In this document: one piece after another, positions 47,783 to 56,631 of the stretch | Layout of the letters: each line of letters starts with the position of its first letter | How positions within the stretch are numbered: position 1 is the stretch's first letter | Assembly (NCBI RefSeq): GCF_001440345.1 | Contig: NZ_LJYX01000006.1 | Coordinates: 310,001 to 374,000, forward strand | DNA: 64,000 nucleotides | Direction of reading: 5' to 3' | Source of the DNA: Colwellia sp. TT2012 | GTDB taxonomy: Bacteria; Pseudomonadota; Gammaproteobacteria; Enterobacterales; Alteromonadaceae | Translations under genes and position numbers: made by a program | Notes under the pieces: model-generated | Database searches by the model: none | What the model saw: only the letters and a program-made list of their open reading frames with translations | What the model was told of the DNA's origin: nothing

Positions 47783-47808
47783 TTATTTTAAGACGTCACT
47801 AGTCAATA

Positions 47809-47859
47809 TGTGGGTTCCAGTTTAATTCTAAATTCTGTCCAGCATGGTTAAATTCAAAA
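47809..47859 (+). repeat. Left end: two abutting 22-bp repeats
   Basis: After the terminal TGTGGGT come units 47816-47837 (TCCAGTTTAA, then AAATTCTG) and 47838-47859 (TCCAGCATGG, then TTAAATTC). They are directly adjacent. The remaining 47,860-48,240 holds no gene. Confidence 0.75.
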
Positions 47860-48240
47860 ATGTATCAACATAGAGTCGATAATCACTTATAAATAGGCTT
47901 AGATGTGCAAATTATGGCTGTTTTTACCACAGAGCGGTCTCTTTTATGAACCCCATTCACCTCAGCTAAAGGGCAGTTTAGATACGAAAGCGGACATTGT
48001 GCCACTTTAGTAGCAAGCTAATTTAACACATCGCGGACATTTCGTTATTTTCATCTAACGTCCCCTTGATATACTGATCAACCATCTATAATCAAGTAAT
48101 ATACAAATAAAAAATCTTGTTCAGCTACATTGAGAATACTTAAAATTAGTTAAAAACAAAGCCCGAAATGAAGTTACCTATAGAGTATGTAAATTAATTA
48201 ACTAATTTCTCGATGCCCTATTTCGATTCATGACAAAGTT

Positions 48241-50025
48241 TTAATTTTTCGTACTAGCATTAAAATTAGCTTTAACAATTTTTTTGTACTCTTTAGATAG
48301 ATGCTTGTTAGAAAGTAGACGGGAGTTTACAAAAATAGTGGCATTATCCAGAGACAAGCCTTCTAAAACATAACTACTTTTTGAATGTATTGCCAATTCC
48401 AACATTATAAGATATTTCTCATCAGTATATTCATCTCGGGAGTCATATAGCGCGACATAAATACTATCTGTAGCTGCCTGATTCCTTATAACCAACTCGC
48501 TAAAACTATAATTGTTATAACTAGTTATATCAGACAAAATATTTTCGCTCTGGGCATACTCTGAAAATGCTTTTATAATATTTGCTGTACGTTTATCCAT
48601 TTCGTTATTGATATTCGCCTTATACCTTTTATAAATTTTTTCTTGCAAGGATATAGGAGTCGCCTTATTCCTAGCCAAGGCTAAATCTATATTGTAGCTA
48701 TTCATACTCGCTGCTGAGTTAATAACGCTTAAACTTTTTGTGTTCTGAACTAACGCTATAAAGATAGGAACTTCATCTGATGTGAAGTTATCTGAAAAAC
48801 TCTCTGCCATTATTTGTGCTATATCATCGGGTACCGAGTTATTAGATACAATCAACTTTAACGTATCATAGTCTCTATTATATTGATCGTAGCAACCTCT
48901 AATATATTTTTCAGGTAAAAACTCACTAATTAATAATGACTTACAGGGTATTTTTTCGGTTTGTGCCATTTCTGCAACACATGATTCAACAACACGTTCA
49001 TCATCATTTAGAATTAATTTAGTAACTTTACTAACACTAATATGACTATTAGACTTTATTTTTTTTACTTCCGATAAGCATATATGTTTTTTTAACTTAG
49101 GGTACTTATGCGATTCCCAATAAATATTAAAAAGTGAACTTTCGCTTTCTTGGTATTCCTGGTTATTTGATATAAGGTCAAAAGTGATTTTTAAAGCTTC
49201 TTCATTTAAGGCACTTTTCTTCGTTAATCTATTTATGTAATAGCTGCTGGCTGCTGAATATTTACTGACAAGAACTTCACTAGTATATTGGCCACTGTGA
49301 TTTATTAGAGCATCACTCCAAAAGTCATGCATATTTATATCTCTATAACTTAAGTTCTCGTTAGATTGATTATAAATAGTATATTTATCTTGCCATTTAG
49401 ACATTATTCGTAGGACTTCTAAAGGTGTTTGGGGGTATTCAGACAAAGATTCTAATACCCTCTGTCCATTATTACGGTATTTGTTAAAGATATATAATAA
49501 ATCAGAGTCAGTTAGATTATGATTCTCTATCATACCAATAATAACTGATGCGTTATCAGCATAATAATCTACAAGTGATATTACATCCTTGCCCTTGATA
49601 GACCTCTTATAATTGTCACTTTTTAGAACATGTTGTGCTGTGCGATCTTCCCAACTGCCAATTTTTTCTTGCGAACGTATTTTTTTTATTATGTCAGAAA
49701 TTGTACTTTCATTCTTAATTGCCTCATTAAAACGCTTATCATTTTTACTGTTTAGGCTTTCTAAACCACCATTTATATATATATCATAGGGTACAGTTAG
49801 CGTATCAAAAACCAACGAAATTGGTATATCGACAATCACAAAGGGCAACATTACGACTCCTAAATTGTGAAAGAAGTTGTCAAAAGATGTTTCAAGATAC
49901 TTTCCATCAATCCTTGTAGCAAAATAGATGCCTGTAGTGTTTTTTCTTTCTACTTCCTTTCTCTCTGAATATTTAGCAAGGCTTCCACATCCAGTTAATA
50001 GGGATAGGAATATAAAATTTACCAA
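48241..50025 (-). CDS. YceK/YidQ-like lipoprotein with LRV-like repeat extension
   Basis: 594 residues starting at TTG (50023-50025), with AAGG 6 bases upstream. The signal MVNFIFLSLLTGCGS has lipobox LTGC. Residues ~30-90 (GIYFATRIDGKYL, VVDIPISLVFDTLTVPYDI) fit the YceK/YidQ lipoprotein family, with the DxPxSxxxDTLxxPYD end motif. The remaining ~480 residues have no clear domain but contain scattered LRV-like units: EYPQTPLEVLRIM (~195), NNSVPDDIAQIMAES (~390), ARNKATPISLQEKIY (~448) and IRNQAATDSIYVALY (~512), in an otherwise helical protein. Codons are very AT-rich (ATA, AGA). A surface or periplasmic role is likely, but function is unknown. Confidence 0.7.
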   Translation of the reverse strand: MVNFIFLSLLTGCGSLAKYSERKEVERKNTTGIYFATRIDGKYLETSFDNFFHNLGVVMLPFVIVDIPISLVFDTLTVPYDIYINGGLESLNSKNDKRFNEAIKNESTISDIIKKIRSQEKIGSWEDRTAQHVLKSDNYKRSIKGKDVISLVDYYADNASVIIGMIENHNLTDSDLLYIFNKYRNNGQRVLESLSEYPQTPLEVLRIMSKWQDKYTIYNQSNENLSYRDINMHDFWSDALINHSGQYTSEVLVSKYSAASSYYINRLTKKSALNEEALKITFDLISNNQEYQESESSLFNIYWESHKYPKLKKHICLSEVKKIKSNSHISVSKVTKLILNDDERVVESCVAEMAQTEKIPCKSLLISEFLPEKYIRGCYDQYNRDYDTLKLIVSNNSVPDDIAQIMAESFSDNFTSDEVPIFIALVQNTKSLSVINSAASMNSYNIDLALARNKATPISLQEKIYKRYKANINNEMDKRTANIIKAFSEYAQSENILSDITSYNNYSFSELVIRNQAATDSIYVALYDSRDEYTDEKYLIMLELAIHSKSSYVLEGLSLDNATIFVNSRLLSNKHLSKEYKKIVKANFNASTKN

Positions 50026-50198
50026 ACAAAACCTTAAAATATAATTAATTTCCTTCTCCTGAATTAATTTTATTGGACATATTTCACAACAAAAAAGCTA
50101 TTAATATCTAATAAATAATCGTTAAATGAATGTTTTTGACTTTTAAGACTCTATCATTAAAAATAGGTTTATTATCATTAAATAAATCAAGATATTAT

Positions 50199-50624
50199 AT
50201 GAATCTCTTAAAGGTAATTTCCGTATTAATAATCTCATTGATATTATCAGGTTGTGTAGGTATAGGGATTGAATATAACACTTACGAAGATATTCAATTT
50301 AACCTTAAAAAATATCCGGGTTTACACGATGAATCTGTAAATAAATTAATGGAAAAAACGCCATATAAAATATATGAAAAAGATGGTGACAAAATCTATG
50401 TTTTTAACTATAGAAAAATAAAGCCAAACTCAAATAATTATATATTTTTATTATTTCCTATTCCTCTTCCAAAGATGGATGTAGAAAAACAAACTGAACT
50501 TTACTTTAAAAATAATCAAGCCTATAAATTGATATATCGTAATAGTACCTCTCACTCTAAGGGGTTTGGTTTTGTTTGTGCCCCGCCATTTTGGGGAGGC
50601 TCCATCTGCAATACATTGCCTTAA
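50199..50624 (+). CDS. Small lipoprotein, unknown function
   Basis: 141 residues from ATG 50199: MNLLKVISVLIISLILSGC with lipobox LSGC. The longer frame from 50130 would break the signal. The mature part YEDIQFNLKKYPGLHDESVN, then YEKDGDKIYVFNYRKIKP has a beta-rich look, and a Cys/Pro-rich end CAPPFWGGSICNTLP. No family recognised. It is divergent from the large lipoprotein gene across 173 bases, and both have the same extreme AT bias, so they probably moved together. Confidence 0.65.
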   Translation: MNLLKVISVLIISLILSGCVGIGIEYNTYEDIQFNLKKYPGLHDESVNKLMEKTPYKIYEKDGDKIYVFNYRKIKPNSNNYIFLLFPIPLPKMDVEKQTELYFKNNQAYKLIYRNSTSHSKGFGFVCAPPFWGGSICNTLP

Positions 50625-50908
50625 TTTAATCCCATAAAAATACCACAACTTGTCGAATTTCAGGCTGCCCATTAACAAGCTGTTTAAACAAATAACAATT
50701 GGTTTTTGTTACAGCTTCACTTATTTCAGCCTACTATTATTTAGCCGCTTATGGCGGTGTTACCGATACAAAACCAAATTTAAATCAACGCTACAGGTTA
50801 AATGCTAATGTCCGCAATGTACCGTTGTCAGCGTTAAACTTAATGTCTTCTTTTAGCGATCAGCTGACCTAAACAGCAACAAATAACTAACGTCAACTGA
50901 GCGCACCA

Positions 50909-52318
50909 CAATGTCATTAACTTAAGCTTAATTTACACGTTTACAATAAGTTAGCTAGTTGCTAACCTATCTATGAATTAAAAACATAGAGAAATCACTA
51001 ATGAGCTGTTCAGTATTTAATTCAAATAGTACAAAAGTTAACCAATAAAATTCATTCAACTGAGTTTTTAGAAAATCACCGTAAAAAACCTACCGATTTT
51101 ACCCGAAATCGCACGCTTACTTTTCCTCGTTTAATGAGTTTTATGTTGAATGCGCTCAATGGTTCAATTCAGGCTGAACTCGTTCGGTTTTTCAATGTTA
51201 TCGATGATAGTTATTTGTCAACAAAGTCAGTTAGCACCGCTGCATTCTGTAAAGCCAGAAAGAAACTCTCTCATCAGGCATTTATTGAGTTAAACGATGA
51301 TTTAGTTCAAGAATTTTATGAAACTGCAACCATTGATAAATGGCAAGGCCGTAGACTGTTAGCTGTTGATGGGTCAGTCACACAATTACCACTCTCTAAC
51401 GAACTACTTGAGCATTTTGGAAAAGCTCGTCCACATACCGCTATGCCTCATGTTCGTCTTTCTCAACTTTATGATGTTAAGAATAATATTACCCTAGACT
51501 TACAGGTAGAAAGCCATTCAACAGGAGAGCGTGAAATGGCGTTAAAGCATTTAAATAAAACCCAAACAGGCGACTTAGTCGTTTATGACAGAGGTTATCC
51601 TGCCGTTTGGTTTTATAAATACCATAGGCTAAAAAATGTCGATTTCTGCATGCGTATTGTTAAAAGCTCTAATGTTGTTAAAGCCTTCTTAGCAAGTGGG
51701 AAATATAGTGATGTCGTCGATTTTCCTTGTATTGAGAAGTCTCTTCGTCGATGTAGAAAAGATAAAATATCGACTGAATCACTACGTTTAAGATTGGTGA
51801 GAGTTGACCTGCCATCAGATGAACCAGAGGTTTTGGTTTCATCATTAACAGACTTGAAAGCTTATCCTACTTCTCTTTTCGCTGATTTATATCACCAACG
51901 TTGGGGAGTTGAAGAAGACTACAAAATATTAAAAAGTCGCCTCAATATTGATAATTATTCTAGTGTTTCCGTTGAAGGTATTTTACAAGACTTGCACGCT
52001 AAGTTATTGACTAAAAACCTTGCAGCTTCTGCAATCCATGATGCAAAACGAAAAATAAAGAAGCCTAAAAACAAGAGGCTCTATGATTATAAGATTAACT
52101 TCACTTTTGCGATAAATCAGCTCAAAGATAAGATTGTCAGATTCACAATGAAGCTAGCTGATCTTGAGCTATATGAATTACAGATAAGTAAAATATCAAA
52201 GAGTTTAAGTGTTATTCGGCCCAATCGTAAGTTTGTTCGACAAGACCGCAGAAACAAGACAAATAAGTACCCAATGAATTATAAACGTATGTGTTAAATC
52301 CTTAAGTTAATGACATTG
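50909..52318 (+). mobile_element. IS4-family insertion sequence
   Basis: Perfect 18-bp inverted repeats (CAATGTCATTAACTTAAG at 50909-50926 and its complement at 52301-52318) enclose a transposase reading frame. The end sequence resembles IS4 itself (AATG...TTAAG). GCGCACCA occurs directly outside the left end (50901-50908) and two bases outside the right end (52321-52328), within 10-base flanks identical at 8 of 10 positions, which fits an IS4-type target duplication. The IS lies inside the larger TGTGGG-ended element, so it came later. Confidence 0.85.
51001..52297 (+). pseudogene. IS4-family transposase, frameshifted near the N-terminus
   Basis: The frame from ATG 51134 gives 387 residues with the DDE landmarks LLAVDGSVTQLP, DLVVYDRGYPAVWF and LYHQRWGVEEDYKILKSRL (YREK-like segment). 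It lacks the usual N-terminus. The same frame is open back to 51005 (QKLTNKIHSTEFLENHRKKP, then TDFTRNRTLTFPRLMSF) without a start, while ATG 51001 in another frame begins MSCSVFNS. Removing one A of the AAA at 51024-51026 would join them into about 431 residues, the normal family length. A one-base insertion therefore probably inactivated it. Confidence 0.82.
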
Positions 52319-52472
52319 ATGCGCACCAAGAAGACTTTAGCGGTATCTTATTTTTCACTGTTCATTTATTACTATCCAAGGCTCACAGTTGAAAATCCAT
52401 CATGTTCTGATATTCTTCAGTAATTAGCTCTTAAGCGGTCTATATAATTGAGCTGTTCACTTTTTATGAGAT

Positions 52473-52609
52473 GTCAGTTTCATATTAAAGTGGATTTTAT
52501 GCGTTCAATTTATTGTTAATCTGGATTTTAAAAAAAGACTGTCTGGATTTCGACCTCTAAGTTTTTGATTCTATTAAGAGCAGAATTTCACTTTAAACTG
52601 GATCTCACA
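52473..52609 (-). repeat. Right end: four 22-bp repeats
   Basis: On the minus strand the units are 52602-52581 (TCCAGTTTAA...AAATTCTG), 52547-52526 (TCCAGACAGT), 52525-52504 (TCCAGATTAA) and 52494-52473 (TCCACTTTAA). Two abut; the others are 9 and 33 bases apart. They point inward, opposite to the left-end units. Confidence 0.75.
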
Positions 52610-52637
52610 AATAGATGGCAGCAGACTGAATAGCGAT

Positions 52638-52675
52638 AAAAAAGCGATCTCAACTTATCTGGAGGTCGCTTTTTT
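52638..52675. terminator. Bidirectional terminator
   Basis: GCGATCTC (52644-52651) pairs with GAGGTCGC (52662-52669) with one wobble, flanked by an A run on the left and a T run on the right. It can stop the minus-strand methyltransferase transcript ending at 52718 and, before the insertion of the element, the amylase transcript. Confidence 0.85.
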
Positions 52676-52717
52676 CTTTACACTTTCAAATTTAACTCAT
52701 TAAAATAGGTGTTATCG

Positions 52718-53272
52718 CTATACTGTGCTTCGAAGTTGATGAGCACACTCAGCTAAGACAATAGCGCCAGCGGTTGAAACATTTAACGAATTACCCATGC
52801 CAAACATGGGAATGTGTATTTGTTGCTGGCTTAATTGTAATGCTGCCTCACTAACGCCTTTACGTTCATTGCCTAATACTAAGACACAAGGCGATGGGTA
52901 AGTAACTGCTTTATAATCAACAGACTCATGGCATAACTCGACACTAAAAATCCCATAACCTTGCTCTTTTAATGTTTGTAAGCTTGCCGTGGTGCTATCG
53001 CTATATTCAATGCAAACCCATTTAGCTTCATTGCGCGAGGCTTTGCGCAACTTCTTTTCTGAAATAGTTAACTGGCCACAAACAATGATTTTTTCAATAG
53101 CGAAAGCATCGGCTAAACGAATAAAAGAGCCAACATTGTAGCTATTAGTGACATTATCCAATACCACGACTAAAGGCAGCTTAGGCTGATTGAGGTAGTC
53201 CTCTCTGGCGGGCTTATTTTTTCTAAGTTCATCTTTACTTAGTTGTATTGATGGCTGTATTGCTGACTGCAT
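52718..53272 (-). CDS. TrmH/SpoU-family RNA methyltransferase
   Basis: 184 residues from ATG at 53272 (AGGA 7 bases upstream); an upstream in-frame ATG at 53332 adds a poorly supported lead. Motifs of the SPOUT class are intact: VVLDNVTNSYNVGSFIRLAD, VLVLGNERKGVSEAALQL and IPMFGMGNSLNVSTAGAIVL. It methylates the 2'-OH of a nucleotide in tRNA or rRNA. The exact target site is not clear from sequence alone. The short N-terminus is Lys/Arg-rich. It is a single gene with its own terminator. Confidence 0.88.
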   Translation of the reverse strand: MQSAIQPSIQLSKDELRKNKPAREDYLNQPKLPLVVVLDNVTNSYNVGSFIRLADAFAIEKIIVCGQLTISEKKLRKASRNEAKWVCIEYSDSTTASLQTLKEQGYGIFSVELCHESVDYKAVTYPSPCVLVLGNERKGVSEAALQLSQQQIHIPMFGMGNSLNVSTAGAIVLAECAHQLRSTV

Positions 53273-53703
53273 GATATATATCCTGTTACGAGTATGAGCA
53301 CGTGTATGAATTAGTGTCTGAGTGAATGCCATAACTCAGCACCAGCATACGTTTAAATCTGATGGCGGTATTGTACTTGTTGACAGCGTAATGTTGATGG
53401 CATTTTTTAGTTTTTTTTAAAGCTGTTTATTTTATGCTCTAAGGGCGTTATTAGACAAAAAAAACAAGGTTTTTAGCCATCATAGAAAGGTCTTAGCTTC
53501 AATTTTTTTGCGTTATATCTTCCTTTGAAGCGAGTAACAAGAGCTTGCCCAGTAAAGCTAAAAAGCAAATAGGGGTAATTAGCATCACCTATATGAGCAA
53601 GTATGCTGTTTAGTTGCTGTTTATTTGCTGCAAAGCTCTATAATCACCGCTTAAAACTTAGCTAACCCTAATTACTTTCTACTATAAATAAGAAGGCCAC
53701 AAG
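53273..53703. other. Intergenic region between divergent genes
   Basis: 431 bases, AT-rich with T and A tracts. No gene, RNA or clear operator was seen. Promoters of both flanking genes should be here. Confidence 0.4.
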
Positions 53704-54123
53704 ATGAATACCAAAATATACAAGCGAGTACTTTTACTCACTGATAGCTTATTGACGGCGGCTCAACAAAAAAATCAAAAGATATTCGATGGTTTTTATG
53801 CTGAATTAAAGCAACTCTGTGAAGAGTATGAAAAATCGGATAAAGACCATCCGGTCCAGTGGGAAACTCTTGCTGATTTCACCGATGATATAGCGTTAGC
53901 AATTACTATATATCAACAAGCTTTAGTGAAGGCGGAAGCGATTAATTCTAAAGATTTCCGTTCTTCTATTGGTTTTTCAATTGCGGCGCTAAAAGTCGAG
54001 TTAGGTGATAAAACCGGGGCTATTGAGTATTTAGAAAAAGCTAAAATTAGTTGTAATAAAATTGTTGATAAAGAATTAAAAGCTGAGATTCATGATTTAT
54101 TGGAAGAATTAAAGCATTCATAA
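53704..54123 (+). CDS. Small helical protein with TPR-like repeats
   Basis: 139 residues, all-helical in appearance. The part from ~60 on (FTDDIALAITIYQQALVKAE, then SIGFSIAALKVELGDKTGAI, YLEKAKISCNKI) looks like two tetratricopeptide-like helix pairs. TPR proteins mediate protein-protein contacts. No signal peptide, so cytoplasmic. Ribosome-binding site AGAAGG precedes the ATG. The partner is unknown. Confidence 0.7.
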   Translation: MNTKIYKRVLLLTDSLLTAAQQKNQKIFDGFYAELKQLCEEYEKSDKDHPVQWETLADFTDDIALAITIYQQALVKAEAINSKDFRSSIGFSIAALKVELGDKTGAIEYLEKAKISCNKIVDKELKAEIHDLLEELKHS

Positions 54124-54300
54124 AACAACTCTAAAAAGTAACTGCGTTATGGTTAATACTGCGGCTCTTCTGCGGACCCTTCTTAGTCAGCAGGGGGGAT
54201 ATTGTCTTAACTGACAATAAATTATCGTTCAGTTTAGTCACTTATAAAAGAGCTGTTATAATAACAGGGATAGTACTCTAAACTAGGACTTAAAAATAAT

Positions 54301-54741
54301 ATGTTGGTGTATACAGTAGGTACGTTTGATTTGTTGCATGTTGGCCATATTGCTTTGTTAGAATACTGTCGGACATTGGGTGATGAAGTCGCGGTGGGCG
54401 TGGCTTCGGATGAAGTGGTAAGTTCTTATAAGTCCAATGTGCCTGTTGTTCCTCTTGAAGAGCGCATGGAAATGTTGAAAGCCTTGCGGTGTGTTGATAT
54501 TGTACGGGCTTACCACAAACTTGAGTATGTATCCGCTTGTCAAGAATTGAAACCTGATATTTTTGTTATTGGTGAGGATTGGGGAGATAAACCGCATAAT
54601 CTTGATGTGGAAAATTATTTACGTGCTGAGGGTGGTAAAATCATTCAAGTCAGTTATAACCCAAAAACATCATCGACCAAAATTAAACAAAATGTCATTG
54701 CTCAATTTCATCGAGGCAAGTATCTCGTTCAAGAGCTTTAG
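54301..54741 (+). CDS. Cytidylyltransferase-like protein (glycerol-3-phosphate type)
   Basis: 146 residues with the nucleotidyltransferase motif VGTFDLLHVGHIALLE (HxGH = HVGH) and the second motif TSSTKIKQNV (family consensus ISSTxIR/K). Length and spacing fit TagD/Gct-type glycerol-3-phosphate cytidylyltransferases, which make CDP-glycerol from CTP. No teichoic-acid or capsule genes are adjacent, so the physiological substrate is open. The gene stands alone. A weak CCCGC/GCGGG hairpin (54847-54861) follows. Confidence 0.85.
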   Translation: MLVYTVGTFDLLHVGHIALLEYCRTLGDEVAVGVASDEVVSSYKSNVPVVPLEERMEMLKALRCVDIVRAYHKLEYVSACQELKPDIFVIGEDWGDKPHNLDVENYLRAEGGKIIQVSYNPKTSSTKIKQNVIAQFHRGKYLVQEL

Positions 54742-54955
54742 TGTCAATCACATCGCCATACTGCACCTGGACTCAGTGAGCTATTGGAGCACGTCTTGGC
54801 GAATCTTTCTGAATCGCCCTATGAGACCATCTTAACGGGTATGACACCCGCCGTTAGCGGGATTTTCTGCCGCTGCGTTTCATTGCTTTAGCGAAGCATA
54901 ACTAAAGCTAGACCTCATTTGTGCTGATGTGTCCGTATTATCGCAGCAAGAGCAT

Positions 54956-55519
54956 TTATCTCTTACTAATTTTATAGAGGTAGACGGGGGATTTGTAAAA
55001 ATCATCGATGGGTATAGTTTTACTGGCTTGCCACCCCGGTAGGGCAAAGTTATTGCTGATGACAAAGCTAACGCCTGATTGCTCCAGCGGTAAGCTATTA
55101 CTGATTTTTTCCATGGCTTGTGGGAATAAATAGCAAACTAATACCGAGGACGAAGGTAGCTCTGCCTGATAAAAGTCTTGTCGATGTAAAGTTAAGTTCT
55201 TTAATCCTAACAGTTTCTTAAGTAAGCTCGATGTTAGCCAGGGCAGATATGATAATTCATAACCCACTATTTTCCGGTGCGGATATCGCTTGGCAATAGC
55301 GATAACAAAGTTGCCCCAACCACTACCTAAATCAATGATTGGCCCTGCTTTTGTTTCTATTTCAGTTTCATCAATTAACTGCATCATAGCGAGATTGGCT
55401 TTATTAGAGCTAGGCATAGGGGAGATGCCTAATTTTACCGTGCTAAAAATGATCGATACGGTCATAGGCAGCGCAATAACGGCAAAAAACAATAGCAAAA
55501 AAAGTTCAAATATAGGCAA
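54956..55519 (-). CDS. Membrane-anchored class I SAM methyltransferase (FAM173-like)
   Basis: 187 residues. An N-terminal membrane segment (MPIFELFLLLFFAVIALPMT) anchors a short Rossmann methyltransferase with GPIIDLGSGWGNFVIAIAKR (SAM-binding), KIVGYELSYLPWLTSSLLKK and a VLVCYLFPQAMEKI strand. This is the pattern of the FAM173/ATPSCKMT lysine methyltransferases, which in animals modify a mitochondrial ATP synthase subunit and which also have an N-terminal hydrophobic segment. Whether the bacterial enzyme methylates a membrane protein is inference. Confidence 0.75.
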   Translation of the reverse strand: MPIFELFLLLFFAVIALPMTVSIIFSTVKLGISPMPSSNKANLAMMQLIDETEIETKAGPIIDLGSGWGNFVIAIAKRYPHRKIVGYELSYLPWLTSSLLKKLLGLKNLTLHRQDFYQAELPSSSVLVCYLFPQAMEKISNSLPLEQSGVSFVISNNFALPGWQASKTIPIDDFYKSPVYLYKISKR

Positions 55520-55550
55520 GGGAAATTCTCTAATGGGGGAGTGCTAGCTA

Positions 55551-56444
55551 TTAAATTTCTACAATGTTGTCTACTAAAAAGTCCAAAAATACTCGTGTTT
55601 TTACTGACACCATTTCGCGCTGTAAATAAATAGCGTAAGTAGAGCTTAGTTCTTCATAAGGACTGAAGGTATATTCCGGCATTACATTAATCAAAGAGCC
55701 ATCGTTTAACTCTTTTTTAACTGCCCATAATGGCATTAAGCTAAGCCCAGCATCATTTAACACTAGCTGTTTTTGGCCGTTTACTGAGTTAACAGAAATA
55801 GTATCACTAATGGTTAATTTTGTTCTTTTATCAGCCATTAAATACCAATTTTGCCAGCGAGAATAGCTATAACGGATACATTGATGATCTATTAGCTCTT
55901 CAGGGCTTTGCGGTGTGCCCTTGCTCGCCAAATATTGCGGACTGCCACAGAGTAAAAAATTATTATAGGCCAGATGTTTGGCAATCAAGGTCGAATCAGC
56001 TAAGCGCCCGCTGCGAATAGCAACATCGATATTCTCTTCAACTAAATCAACAACGCGCTCAGTTAACTCAAGTTTGATATCAATATCAGGATACAGTGCG
56101 ATAAACTTCGGCATGAGTGGCAGCACAATACTTTCGCCAAAACCTACCGTCATAGTTATTTTTAGTTTGCCCTTTGGTTTTTCTTGCAAGTTATTGACTG
56201 CTTTTTTAGCTTCATCAAACTCAGCAACAATACGCTGAGAATACTCATAATACTTTTTCCCTGCTTCGGTTAAACCGGTATTTCGGGTAGTTTTATTTAA
56301 TAAACGCACACCTAGCTCTTGTTCAAGCGCGGCTAATTGTCTTGAAATAGAGGAGGGCTGTACATCAAATATTCGACTCGCTGCTGAGATACTGCCGGTT
56401 TCAACCACAGAGTTAAAATACAGTAATCTATTTAATGAACTCAT
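55551..56444 (-). CDS. LysR-family transcriptional regulator
   Basis: 297 residues. The N-terminal helix-turn-helix is clear (LNRLLYFNSVVETGSISAAS, RIFDVQPSSISRQLAALEQE), followed by the linker PKGKLKITMTVGFGESIVLP and a periplasmic-binding-like effector domain. The divergent oxidoreductase gene starts 188 bases away, the usual arrangement in which the LysR protein controls its neighbour. The inducer is unknown. Confidence 0.93.
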   Translation of the reverse strand: MSSLNRLLYFNSVVETGSISAASRIFDVQPSSISRQLAALEQELGVRLLNKTTRNTGLTEAGKKYYEYSQRIVAEFDEAKKAVNNLQEKPKGKLKITMTVGFGESIVLPLMPKFIALYPDIDIKLELTERVVDLVEENIDVAIRSGRLADSTLIAKHLAYNNFLLCGSPQYLASKGTPQSPEELIDHQCIRYSYSRWQNWYLMADKRTKLTISDTISVNSVNGQKQLVLNDAGLSLMPLWAVKKELNDGSLINVMPEYTFSPYEELSSTYAIYLQREMVSVKTRVFLDFLVDNIVEI

Positions 56445-56631
56445 GACTACTCCGCTAGGCGCTAATTTTTAGATGCTAACACTTATTGCTACCACTTTAA
56501 CTTTGCTTTGCTAAAAAAGCAAAAGTGATTTGTCAGTTGGGTAATGGTTTGCTTTGTTGGCAACACATAAAATGGCCACACTTACACGAATAAGCAAGAC
56601 CCGTACATAAACAAATAAAGAGAGTCAAAAT

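Larger units (their letters stand above)
47809..52609. mobile_element. Transposase-less element with Tn7-like ends and lipoprotein cargo
   Basis: The left end (47809-47837) starts TGTGGGTTCCAGTTTAA and the right end, read inward on the minus strand from 52609, starts TGTGAGATCCAGTTTAA; the terminal 29 bases match at 23 positions in inverted orientation. Both ends continue with further 22-bp units beginning TCCAG (two on the left, four on the right). This is the architecture of Tn7-type transposons, whose ends begin TGTGGG and hold several 22-bp transposase sites, or of Tn5053-type ones. The bases AATA directly flank both ends (47805-47808, 52610-52613). The 4.8-kb interior is very AT-rich and holds two lipoprotein genes and an IS4-type insertion, but no tnsB-like or other matching transposase. 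Confidence 0.65.

Noticed and set aside
50625-50908. Possible remnant of a transposase of the TGTGGG-ended element
   Set aside because: I read all frames and saw no DDE motif or other transposase feature here.
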